A stretch of DNA of 30,817 nt from Candidatus Eiseniibacteriota bacterium (GTDB lineage Bacteria; Eisenbacteria; RBG-16-71-46; SZUA-252), in assembly GCA_016880395.1 (NCBI GenBank), contig JAEHDN010000230.1, positions 1 through 30,817 on the forward strand. Reading direction: 5' to 3'. The position numbers were made by a program, and so were the translations under genes. The notes beneath the pieces are model-generated. The model was not told the origin of the DNA, did not search any database, and saw only the letters and a program-made list of their open reading frames with translations. Shown here in pieces: positions 15,435 through 22,575 of the stretch (position 1 is its first letter; each line of letters begins with the position of its first letter).

Positions 15435-16486
15435 GTCACACCCGCGAGGACATCTACCGCCTCACCGAGCAGGTCTCCTGTGCCGGCTGAGCGTCGAAGC
15501 TGGGTCCGGAGGACCTGCGCCAGGTGCTACAGGGCCTCCCAGCGCCGCCGCGAGGCGGCCGCGTGCTGGTGGGGCCGGAGACGTGGGACGACGCCGGGGT
15601 CTACCGGCTCTCCCCGCGGCTGGCGCTCGTGCAGACAGTGGACTTCCTGACCCCGGTCGTGAACGACCCCCAGGACTACGGCCGGATCGCCGCGGCCAAC
15701 GCGCTGAGCGACGTCTACGCCATGGGCGGGACGCCGATCTCCGCGCTCTCCATCGTCTGCTTTCCGGAGGGTGGGGACTTGGAGATCCTGCGCCTCATGC
15801 TGCGCGGCGGCGCCGAGACGCTCCGGCGCGCGGGCGTGGCGCTCCTCGGGGGCCACTCCGTCCGTGACCGCGAGATCAAGTTCGGCTTCGCGGTGACGGG
15901 GGAGGTGCACCCGAAGCGCGTGATCACGAACGCGGGCGCCAAGCGAGGCGACCTTCTCGTGCTGACGAAGCCGCTCGGGATCGGAATTCTCGCGACCGCC
16001 CTCAAGCGAAGGCTCCTGCCCAAGGCGACGCTCGCCGCGGCCACGCGCCAGATGACCACGCTCAACGCGGCCGCCGCGAAGGCCATGCAGGCGGAGCGCG
16101 CCACCGCGGCCACCGACATCTCCGGCTTCGGTCTCCTCGGCCACGCGCTCAACATCGCTCGCGCCAGCAAGAAGACGATCCGCATCTGGAGCCGATCCGT
16201 GCCGCTCCTCCCGGGCGTGCTCGAGTTCGCGGCGAGCGGCGTGACTCCCGCGGGCCTTCACGCCAACGCAGCTTACCTCGCGTCCGAAACGCGGTACGAT
16301 GATGCCGTCCCCCAGCCGCTTCGCGCGGCGCTGGCGGACCCGCAGACCTCGGGCGGCCTGCTCATTGCCGTGCCGCCCTCGCGGGTGAAGCCGCTCCTCG
16401 CCCGCCTGACGCGCGCGCGCATCCGGGCATCGGTCGTCGGGGAAGTGCTCGCGCGCGGTGCTGCGCCCATCGAGGTCGCGGCCTGA
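15431..16486 (+). CDS. selD: Selenide, water dikinase SelD containing selenocysteine (in-frame TGA at 15488-15490)
   Basis: Makes selenophosphate from selenide and ATP, the selenium donor for Sec-tRNA. Translation from GTG 15431, overlapping the ridA stop, gives RLTEQVSCAG, then TGA, then ASKLGPEDL. This aligns with the SelD active-site loop, the TGA falling at the catalytic Cys17 position of E. coli SelD and the essential Lys three residues on (residues 20 and 23 here). Beyond the TGA the frame stays open with WDDAGVY, QTVDF (Asp71), ANALSDVYAMGG, TDISGFGLLGHA and ADPQTSGGLL. Full length is 351, matching the family (about 347). Starting after the TGA, at GTG 15524, would delete the active site. 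Many SelD enzymes are themselves selenoproteins. The selC gene immediately downstream supports decoding. Confidence 0.93.
15488..15516 (+). promoter_or_regulatory. Sec UGA codon with bacterial SECIS-like hairpin in selD
   Basis: The TGA at 15488-15490 is followed, after a gap of 11 bases, by GGGTCC (15502-15507) pairing with GGACCT (15511-15516) around a GGA loop. The loop begins with G, and 17 bases separate it from the TGA. Those features fit the known bacterial SECIS pattern bound by SelB. An alternative fold adds CTGG/CCAG (15500-15503/15520-15523) with a bulge. The hairpin is read by eye; no energy was computed. Confidence 0.6.
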
Positions 16487-16492
16487 CCGGAA

Positions 16493-16590
16493 GGGGACGG
16501 ATGGGTTCTGGTGGACTCCGAGGACTTCAAATCCTTCTGTCGGGCGTTTCCAACGTCCGAGGTGGGTTCGATTCCCACACGTTCCCGCCA
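16493..16590 (+). tRNA. selC: tRNA-Sec (selenocysteine, anticodon TCA)
   Basis: A 98-base gene with encoded CCA and the special tRNA-Sec shape. The acceptor is GGGGACGG against ACGTTCCC (seven pairs plus a G-A mismatch at the inner position) with discriminator G. The D stem has six pairs (GGGTTC/GGACTC) around a four-base TGGT loop. The anticodon loop CTTCAAA carries TCA at 16527-16529. The long variable arm has seven pairs (TCGGGCG/CGTCCGA), and the T arm is GTGGG-TTCGATT-CCCAC. This matches bacterial SelC architecture (E. coli is 95 bases). It lies six bases after the selD stop and is probably cotranscribed with selD. Confidence 0.95.
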
Positions 16591-16630
16591 CGTTCCGCGC
16601 GCCGCTCGGGACGGGGCTAGCCCGAGCGCG

Positions 16631-17236
16631 CTGGGTCCCGCGATCCGAGTCTTCCTCGTCCTCGCGCTGGCTGCCGCCGCGCTCGGCCTCGCATGGGGCG
16701 GCGCCGCGGCGCAGGTCCCCGGCGCCTCGCCCGGCGGTCCGATCGTTCTGCCCCCGCGCGATTCGGTGGTCGTCACCCCCAGCGTGCCGCAGGCTCCGGT
16801 TCCGAAGAAGGAGGAGGCGCGCCCCGACACGACGCATCACCGGTCCTCGCCCTTCCACGTCATGCTCCGATCGGCCGTCCTTCCGGGGTGGGGTCAGGTA
16901 TACAATGGCAAGCTGCTCAAGGCCGGCGTCGTGGTGGCGGGCGAAGGCTTTCTCGTGTACAAGGCATGGACAGAGCTTCAGAAGGAGAACGACGCCGTCG
17001 ACCGCATCAACTCGTCGGTGCCGGGAAGCCCGGAGTACGACCAGGCGATCGAGGATCGAGACGAGCACATGAACATCAAGATCAACTACCTATGGTGGAC
17101 CGTCGCGGTCCACCTCCTCCAGATGGCCGACGCCTACGTCGACGCCAACCTCGCCGACTGGAGCGCCGAGGTCGGTCCCGACCCGGCCGGCGCCCCGGGG
17201 ACGCGCGTCGCGCTCGCCTACCGCGTCCGGTTCTGA
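16631..17236 (+). CDS. DUF5683-type membrane protein (start uncertain)
   Basis: The core segment MLRSAVLPGWGQVYNGKLLK, followed by the hydrophobic run AGVVVAGEGFLVY, matches the DUF5683 family of small envelope proteins of unknown function. A second hydrophobic stretch is YLWWTVAVHLLQMADAYVDA. The N-terminal part contains IRVFLVLALAAAALG followed by an Ala-rich AAAQ site, which looks like a signal peptide. In this frame no ATG, GTG or TTG lies between the end of tRNA-Sec and the signal peptide. The nearest conventional start is GTG 16511 inside the tRNA gene; the next, GTG 16766, would lose the signal. The coordinates use CTG 16631 as the least conflicting start, without a clear Shine-Dalgarno. 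lepA follows after 10 bases. Confidence 0.65.
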   Translation: MGPAIRVFLVLALAAAALGLAWGGAAAQVPGASPGGPIVLPPRDSVVVTPSVPQAPVPKKEEARPDTTHHRSSPFHVMLRSAVLPGWGQVYNGKLLKAGVVVAGEGFLVYKAWTELQKENDAVDRINSSVPGSPEYDQAIEDRDEHMNIKINYLWWTVAVHLLQMADAYVDANLADWSAEVGPDPAGAPGTRVALAYRVRF

Positions 17237-17246
17237 GCCCCCGTCC

Positions 17247-19049
17247 ATGAAGCGCCGCGAGAACGTCCGGAACTTCTGCATCATCGCGCACATCGATCAC
17301 GGGAAGTCGACGCTGGCCGACCGGCTGCTCGAGCGCACCCACACCGTGCCGAAGTCCAAGATGAAGGACCAGGTCCTCGACAACATGGACCTGGAGCGCG
17401 AGAAGGGCATCACCATCAAGTCCCACGCGATCGCGATGTCCTACGACGCGCGGGACGGCAAGACCTACCAGCTCAATCTCATCGACACCCCCGGGCACGT
17501 GGACTTCACCTACGAGGTGTCCCGGAGCCTCGCCGCGTGCGAGGGGGCGATCCTGGTCGTCGACGCGTCGCAGGGCGTGCAGGCGCAGACGATCTCGAAC
17601 CTCTTCCTCGCGCTCGACCAGAAGCTCACGATCGTGCCGGTCCTCAACAAGGTGGATCTGCCGGCCGCGATGCCCGACGAGGTCTCGCTCGAGGTGGCGC
17701 AGCTCCTCCACACGGACCCGGACGAGGTCGTGCGGGTCTCGGCCAAGGAGGGGCTCAACATCGAGGGCGTGCTCGAGGCGATCGTGGCGAAGGTCCCCGC
17801 CCCCGAGGACCGGCGGGACGGGACGCTGCAGGCGCTCATCTTCGATTCGGTGTTCGACCAGTTCCGGGGCGTGATCGTGTATGTCCGCGTCGTGCGCGGC
17901 GCGATCCGGCCCGGCGACGCGATCCACTTCCATTCGACGGACACGCGCTACGAGGTGCTCGAGGCGGGCGTGCTCCGGCTCGGGCTCGAGCCCAGGGCCG
18001 AGCTGATCTCCGGGGACGTGGGCTACGTGATCGCGAACGTGAAGGTGGTCGCCGACGCGAAGGTCGGGGACACCATCCTCTCGGCCGACGATCCCAAGCC
18101 CGAGCCGCTCCCCGGCTACCGGCCGGTCAAACCCATGGTCTTCTCGGGGCTCTATCCGATGGAGGCCGAGAGCTACGAGTCGCTCAAGGAGTCGTTGTCG
18201 CGTCTCCAGCTGAACGATGCCTCGCTCACGTACGAGCCGGAGACCTCCCTCGCGCTCGGATTCGGGTTCCGCTGCGGCTTCCTCGGGCTCCTCCACATGG
18301 AGATCGTGCAGGAGCGGCTCACGCGCGAGCACGGGGTCAATCTCATCGCCACCGTGCCCAGCGTGGAGTATCACGTGCTGAAGACGAGCGGCGACCTCAT
18401 CGTGGTGGAGAACCCGGCGCTCATGCCTCCCGCGCAGCAGATCGAGTCGATCGAGGAGCCCTACGTGCGCGCCCAGGTCGTGGTCCCGATCGAGTACGTC
18501 GGGAACATCATGAAGCTCGCCCAGGACCGGCGCGGCATCTTCGGCGGCATGGAGTATCCGAGCGAGCAGCGCGCGCACCTCACCTACGAGCTGCCGCTCG
18601 GGGAGATCGTCCTCGACTTCTACGACAAGCTGAAGTCCCTGAGCCGCGGCTATGCATCCCTCGACTACGAGCTGGCCGGGTACAAGCCGGCCGACCTGGT
18701 CAAGATGGACATCCTGCTGAACGGCGACCCGGTCGACGCCCTGTCGGTCATCGTGCACCGCGAGAAGGCCTACGATTGGGGGCGGGAGATCGCCCTCAAG
18801 CTCAAGGAGCTGATCCCGCGGCAGATGTTCCCGATCGCCGTCCAGGCCACGATCGGCGGTCAGGTGATCGCCCGCGAGACGATCTCGGCCCTGCGCAAGA
18901 ACGTGCTCGCCAAGTGCTACGGAGGCGACATCACGCGGAAGCGGAAGCTCCTCGAGAAGCAGCGCGAGGGGAAGCAGCGCATGAAGCAGATCGGCACCGT
19001 GCGCATCCCGCAGGAGGCGTTCCTCGCCGTCCTCCGGGTGGAGCGCTAG
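17247..19049 (+). CDS. lepA: Elongation factor 4 (LepA), translational GTPase
   Basis: Ribosome-associated GTPase that back-translocates or remodels stalled and initiating ribosomes. The 600-residue protein (standard length) begins RENVRNFCIIAHIDHGKST, with the LepA-type P-loop. It has LDNMDLEREKGITIKSHA (switch I), DTPGHVDFTYEVSRSL and NKVDLPAA (G4). The C-terminal LepA domain is recognisable in QRFMFP-like PRQMFPIAVQATIGGQVIA and in CYGGDITRKRKLLEKQREGK. The start ATG is 10 bases after the DUF5683 stop. lepA followed by lepB is a classical order, also seen in E. coli. Confidence 0.97.
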   Translation: MKRRENVRNFCIIAHIDHGKSTLADRLLERTHTVPKSKMKDQVLDNMDLEREKGITIKSHAIAMSYDARDGKTYQLNLIDTPGHVDFTYEVSRSLAACEGAILVVDASQGVQAQTISNLFLALDQKLTIVPVLNKVDLPAAMPDEVSLEVAQLLHTDPDEVVRVSAKEGLNIEGVLEAIVAKVPAPEDRRDGTLQALIFDSVFDQFRGVIVYVRVVRGAIRPGDAIHFHSTDTRYEVLEAGVLRLGLEPRAELISGDVGYVIANVKVVADAKVGDTILSADDPKPEPLPGYRPVKPMVFSGLYPMEAESYESLKESLSRLQLNDASLTYEPETSLALGFGFRCGFLGLLHMEIVQERLTREHGVNLIATVPSVEYHVLKTSGDLIVVENPALMPPAQQIESIEEPYVRAQVVVPIEYVGNIMKLAQDRRGIFGGMEYPSEQRAHLTYELPLGEIVLDFYDKLKSLSRGYASLDYELAGYKPADLVKMDILLNGDPVDALSVIVHREKAYDWGREIALKLKELIPRQMFPIAVQATIGGQVIARETISALRKNVLAKCYGGDITRKRKLLEKQREGKQRMKQIGTVRIPQEAFLAVLRVER

Positions 19050-19073
19050 GGCCCGAGGAGGAGAGCCCAGACC

Positions 19074-19742
19074 ATGGCCAAGGCCGTCGGCACCTCCGCC
19101 GAGCGGGCGCGCGCCCGGACCAAGTCGAGCATCCGCGAGTACGTCGAGGCGCTGGTCCTCGCCATCGTGCTCACGGTCGTGATCCGCGGTCTCGTCATCC
19201 AGGCGTTCCGCATTCCGACCGGATCGATGGAGGACACGCTCCTCGTCGGAGACTTCCTCTTCGTGAACAAGATGGTCTACGGCTCCGAGATCGACATCGG
19301 GTTCAGCGGAAACCGCCTCCTCTACTACCGCTTCCCGGAGATCCGCCACCCCAGGGTGGGGGACATCATCGTCTTCCGATACCCGGACGATCCCGCGCGC
19401 GACTTCATCAAGCGCTGCGTGGCGGTGGGCGGGCAGACGGTCGAGATCCGGGACAAGGTGCTCTACGTGGACGGGCACCCGCGCGAGGAGCCCTACGTGG
19501 TCCACAAGGATCCCCGCGTGCTCCCGCGCGAGACGAACCAGCGCGACAACTACGGCCCCTTCGTCGTTCCCCAGCATCAGCTCTTCATGATGGGGGACAA
19601 CCGGGACAACAGCCAGGACAGCCGGTTCTGGGGCGCACTCCCGGAGAATCTCGTGAAGGGAAAGGCCATGATCCTCTACTGGTCGTGGGATGCGGAGCGG
19701 CGCCTCCCGCGCCTCAACCGCATCTTCCACCCGATCGGCTAG
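19074..19742 (+). CDS. lepB: Signal peptidase I
   Basis: Inner-membrane serine protease that removes signal peptides from exported proteins. One N-terminal transmembrane helix (about residues 25-42, LVLAIVLTVVIRGLVI) precedes the catalytic IPTGSMEDTLLVGDFLFVNK, with Ser51. The general-base lysine is Lys113 in DFIKRCVAVGG, and the box E motif MGDNRDNSQDSRFWG is complete. Length is 222. The ATG has GAGGAGG upstream and lies 24 bases after lepA, so cotranscription is likely. The hemW start follows after 10 bases. Confidence 0.96.
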   Translation: MAKAVGTSAERARARTKSSIREYVEALVLAIVLTVVIRGLVIQAFRIPTGSMEDTLLVGDFLFVNKMVYGSEIDIGFSGNRLLYYRFPEIRHPRVGDIIVFRYPDDPARDFIKRCVAVGGQTVEIRDKVLYVDGHPREEPYVVHKDPRVLPRETNQRDNYGPFVVPQHQLFMMGDNRDNSQDSRFWGALPENLVKGKAMILYWSWDAERRLPRLNRIFHPIG

Positions 19743-19752
19743 CGGGGCCCGC

Positions 19753-20913
19753 ATGGAGCACGGCCTCTACATCCACCTCCCGTACTGCCGGAGCCTCTGC
19801 CCCTACTGCGCGTTCGCGAAGGCGGCGCTCCATCGGGCCGAGCCCGAGCGGCTCCTCGCCGCGCTCCGCCGCGAGGCGGAGATGGCGCACCCGACGGCCG
19901 CTTGGGGCCGACCGCGCACGATCTTCTTCGGCGGCGGCACGCCGACGGCCCTCGATCCCGACTCGCTCCGGGCCTGCCTTGCGTGGGTGCGCTCGGCGTG
20001 GGACCTGAGCCGCGTCCGGGAATGGACCGTCGAGGCGAACCCGGAAGGGCTGACCGACGAGAAGCTCGCGATCCTGCGCGAGGGTGGCGTCGACCGCCTG
20101 AGCCTCGGCATCCAGTCGCTCGAGCCGACGGTGCTCCGCCTGCTGGGACGCATCCACGGGCCGGAGCGCGCGCTCGATGCGATGGCGCAGGCGCAGCGCG
20201 CGGGATTCCGGACCCTCTCGGTGGATCTCATGGTCGCGGTGCCAGGGGAGACGGAGGTCGGCGTGCTGGCGGGCGTCGCCGCGCTGGTCGATCTCGGGGT
20301 GCCGCACCTTTCGATCTACTCGCTCCAGGTGGAGCCCGGCACGCCGCTCGCGAGGAAGGTCGAGCGCGGCTCGGTCCTCCCTCTGGACGCGGATGCGGCC
20401 GCGGATCGCTACGAGCGGATCGGGGAGCGGCTGGCCGCGGCGGGCTACCGCCACTACGAGGTCTCGAACTGGGCCCTCCCGGGTCACGAGTCGCGGCACA
20501 ACGAGGGCTACTGGACCCGTCGCCCTTACCTCGGCCTCGGCCCGGGTGCGCACTCCTTCAACGGGGCGGCGCGCTGGCGCAACGAGGAGGATGTGACCCG
20601 GTACTTCGAACGGGTGGAGTCGGGCGAGCTGCCGCGCGAGGAGGTAGAGGAGGTCACGCGCGAGACGGCGGCGACCGAGGCGATCTTCCTCGGCCTTCGA
20701 CGCGCGCGCGGGCTGAGGCGCCGGTACGCGGAACGGCTCGCCGGCGCCGCGCTGGACGGCTGGGCCGAGTGGGCGCGGAGTGCCGGCGCGGTCCGGCTCG
20801 ATCCACCCGGACGGATCCGGCCGACGGAGCGGGGGCTCCTCGTGTCGCACGAGATCTCCTCCGATCTCCTCGCGCGGTCCGGCCGCCTTGACACCCCGGC
20901 TCCCGGCTGCTAG
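19753..20913 (+). CDS. hemW: Radical SAM protein HemW (heme chaperone, HemN-like)
   Basis: The 386-residue protein begins with YIHLPYCRSLCPYCAF, a CX3CX2C cluster motif (Cys12, 16, 19) that binds the radical-SAM 4Fe-4S centre. It continues with FFGGGTPTAL, SLGIQSLEPTVLRLLGR, SVDLMVAVPGET, SIYSLQVEPGTPLA and YEVSNWALPGHESRHNEGYW. The residue after the third Cys plus one is Phe rather than the extra Cys of true coproporphyrinogen dehydrogenase HemN, so HemW, a heme-binding chaperone, is the better name. ATG 19753 is chosen because homology begins at once; a longer frame into lepB is not supported. The last codons carry the promoter of hrcA, and its TAG stop is part of that promoter's -10 box. 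Confidence 0.92.
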   Translation: MEHGLYIHLPYCRSLCPYCAFAKAALHRAEPERLLAALRREAEMAHPTAAWGRPRTIFFGGGTPTALDPDSLRACLAWVRSAWDLSRVREWTVEANPEGLTDEKLAILREGGVDRLSLGIQSLEPTVLRLLGRIHGPERALDAMAQAQRAGFRTLSVDLMVAVPGETEVGVLAGVAALVDLGVPHLSIYSLQVEPGTPLARKVERGSVLPLDADAAADRYERIGERLAAAGYRHYEVSNWALPGHESRHNEGYWTRRPYLGLGPGAHSFNGAARWRNEEDVTRYFERVESGELPREEVEEVTRETAATEAIFLGLRRARGLRRRYAERLAGAALDGWAEWARSAGAVRLDPPGRIRPTERGLLVSHEISSDLLARSGRLDTPAPGC

Positions 20914-20916
20914 CGT
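20888..20916 (+). promoter_or_regulatory. Promoter of the hrcA-grpE-dnaJ operon
   Basis: A consensus TTGACA (20888-20893) and TAGCGT (20911-20916) are separated by exactly 17 bases. Both boxes overlap the hemW 3' end, and the TAG stop of hemW (20911-20913) is the first half of the -10. The expected transcription start falls at or next to the CIRCE operator, as in other HrcA-controlled operons. Confidence 0.8.
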
Positions 20917-20924
20917 CCCCCTCG

Positions 20925-20951
20925 TTGGCACTTCGAATCCCCGAGTGCCAA
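20925..20951 (+). promoter_or_regulatory. CIRCE operator (HrcA binding site)
   Basis: TTGGCACTT (20925-20933) and GAGTGCCAA (20943-20951) are inverted repeats with eight of nine matching positions, separated by nine bases. This matches the CIRCE consensus (TTAGCACTC-N9-GAGTGCTAA) with G/C substitutions at the third base of the arms. It lies 14 bases before the hrcA ATG and just after the promoter, so HrcA should repress its own operon at normal temperature. Confidence 0.92.
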
Positions 20952-20965
20952 ACGACCCTACGACC

Positions 20966-21991
20966 ATGACGCAGCCCCGACTCGACGAGCGGCACCGCCG
21001 GATCCTCACCTTCGTGGTGGAACGCCACGTGTCCCGGGCCGGTCCGGTCGGGTCGCAGGCGATCCGCGCCGCCTACCACCTCAGCATCTCGCCCGCGACC
21101 ATCCGGAGCGCCATGCAGCAGCTCGAGGAGATGGGCTTCCTCGACCATCCGCACACCTCGGCTGGGCGCGTGCCGACCGAGGCCGGGTTCCGCCTCTACG
21201 TGGACGAGCTGATGCGCCCGGAGCCGATCGGCCCCGCCGCGCGGCGCGCTGTCGATGAGGCGCTCACGTCACGCTCGCGCGCCGCCGAGGAGGAAGCTTC
21301 CGACACCCGCGTGCCGACCGTCCTCGCGCGCATGGCCCGGCAGCTCGCGGTCGTCGCGGTGAGCGGCGCCCGCTCCATCGAGGGAGCCGACCTGGTGCTT
21401 CTCGACGACGGACTCCTGCTCCTCGCCTGGCGCGAGACGGGGGACGTCGTGGCCACCGCGAGCTGGATGCCCGCCGGATCGCCCACCGCGGCCGACGTGC
21501 GTCGCGCGGAGGCGCGCGTCCGCGGGCTCCTGCCGATCCGGAGCGCCGTCGAGGCGAGGGCGCATGCCGCCCACGCGGCCGACGAGGACGGGTCCGAGGC
21601 CGCGATCCTCGTGGAGGCGCTCGAACGGGCCGCGAGTCATCTAGAATCGGAGGGACGCACCGACGTGCGGATCGAGGGGGCCGATCACATCGCATCGCAG
21701 CCCGAGTTCCAGACCCCCGACCGTCTCCGCCCGCTCGTCTCGCTCCTCGCGGAGCGGGAGCCGCTCGCCCGCGCCCTCGAAGCCGGCGCAGGGCCGGGGC
21801 GCGCGCGCGTGTCGATCGGATCGGAGAACGGACCCGGCGCCATGCGCCACTGCTCGCTCGTCGCGATCCGGGTCGAGGCCAAGGGCATGCACCGCTTCGT
21901 CGGGATCATGGGACCGGTGCGCATGCCGTATCGACGAATCGTGTCGCTCGTCTCCTACGTGGGCGAGCGGCTTTCGGAGCGTGAACGATGA
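20966..21991 (+). CDS. hrcA: Heat-inducible transcriptional repressor HrcA
   Basis: Binds CIRCE and represses chaperone genes until unfolded protein titrates the chaperones. The 341-residue protein (usual length about 340) begins with the winged-helix domain: LDERHRRILTFVVERHV, GSQAIRAAYHLSISPATIRSA, MQQLEEMGFLDHPHTSAGRVPT. The C-terminal part ends with the family-like MHRFVGIMGPVRMPYRRIVS. ATG 20966 is the start directly after the CIRCE site; a longer frame that begins within hemW is not plausible. The stop overlaps grpE by four bases (ATGA). Confidence 0.95.
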   Translation: MTQPRLDERHRRILTFVVERHVSRAGPVGSQAIRAAYHLSISPATIRSAMQQLEEMGFLDHPHTSAGRVPTEAGFRLYVDELMRPEPIGPAARRAVDEALTSRSRAAEEEASDTRVPTVLARMARQLAVVAVSGARSIEGADLVLLDDGLLLLAWRETGDVVATASWMPAGSPTAADVRRAEARVRGLLPIRSAVEARAHAAHAADEDGSEAAILVEALERAASHLESEGRTDVRIEGADHIASQPEFQTPDRLRPLVSLLAEREPLARALEAGAGPGRARVSIGSENGPGAMRHCSLVAIRVEAKGMHRFVGIMGPVRMPYRRIVSLVSYVGERLSERER

Positions 21992-22575
21992 AACGCAAGC
22001 ACGATGAGACGAAGGGCGAGGCCGGAGTCGCGCCGGAAGGCGTCGAGCCGGGAGGCGATCTGGGACCCGAGACCTCGGTCGAGGCCGCCGACGCAGGCGC
22101 GCTGATGGCCGAGCTGGAGCGGCTCCGCGCGCGCGAGGACGAGCTCCTCCGCGCCGTGGCCGAGCAGCAGAACATCGTGCGCCGGCGGCGCGCCGAGATG
22201 GAGACGTCGGTGCAGTTCGCGCAGGAGTCGCTCGTGCGCGAGCTCCTGCCGGTGCTCGACGATTTCGAGCGCGCGCTCCGCGCCATGGACGGCACGGTGG
22301 ACGAGTCCATGCGCGCCGGGGTCGGGCTCGTGTACGAGCGGCTCATGCGCATCCTCGCGGCCCAGGGGCTCGAGGCTCTCCGCCCGCTCGGTGAGCGCTT
22401 CGATCCCGCGCTCCACGACGCGATCGCGGAGCAGCCGGCGCAGGGCCAGGCGCCCGGCACGGTCGTCGAGGTGGCGCAGGCCGGCTACCTCTTCCGCGGC
22501 CGCGTGCTCCGGCACGCCAAGGTCGTCGTGGCGGGTGGCGCGGAGCGGGGTGCATCCACCGGGGGCGGGATCTGA
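21988..22575 (+). CDS. grpE: Nucleotide exchange factor GrpE
   Basis: Releases ADP from DnaK. The 195-residue protein has an acidic, variable N-terminus (first about 40 residues), then a long coiled coil (ELERLRAREDELLRAVAEQQ, RRRRAEMETSVQFAQESLV). The core follows with ELLPVLDDFERALRAM, GVGLVYERLMRILAAQGLE and the C-terminal beta domain FDPALHDAIAEQPA, GTVVEVAQAGYLFRGRVLRHAKVVVA. Its start overlaps the hrcA stop, and its stop shares one base with the dnaJ ATG, so the three genes are translationally coupled. Confidence 0.95.
   Translation: MKRKHDETKGEAGVAPEGVEPGGDLGPETSVEAADAGALMAELERLRAREDELLRAVAEQQNIVRRRRAEMETSVQFAQESLVRELLPVLDDFERALRAMDGTVDESMRAGVGLVYERLMRILAAQGLEALRPLGERFDPALHDAIAEQPAQGQAPGTVVEVAQAGYLFRGRVLRHAKVVVAGGAERGASTGGGI

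Noticed and set aside
15488..15490. TGA in selD as a nonsense mutation or pseudogene
   Set aside because: It is at the one position where SelD is known to carry Sec, the frame is intact on both sides, a SECIS-like hairpin follows and selC is adjacent.
17082..19754. Very long minus-strand open frame opposite lepA and lepB
   Set aside because: It is antisense to two certain genes, is Arg/Asp/His/Leu-rich without any motif, and is expected from high-GC codon use.
17537..20008. Long plus-strand open frame in another phase across lepA, lepB and hemW
   Set aside because: It is Arg/Gly/Pro/Ala low-complexity, overlaps three well-supported genes and shows no homology.
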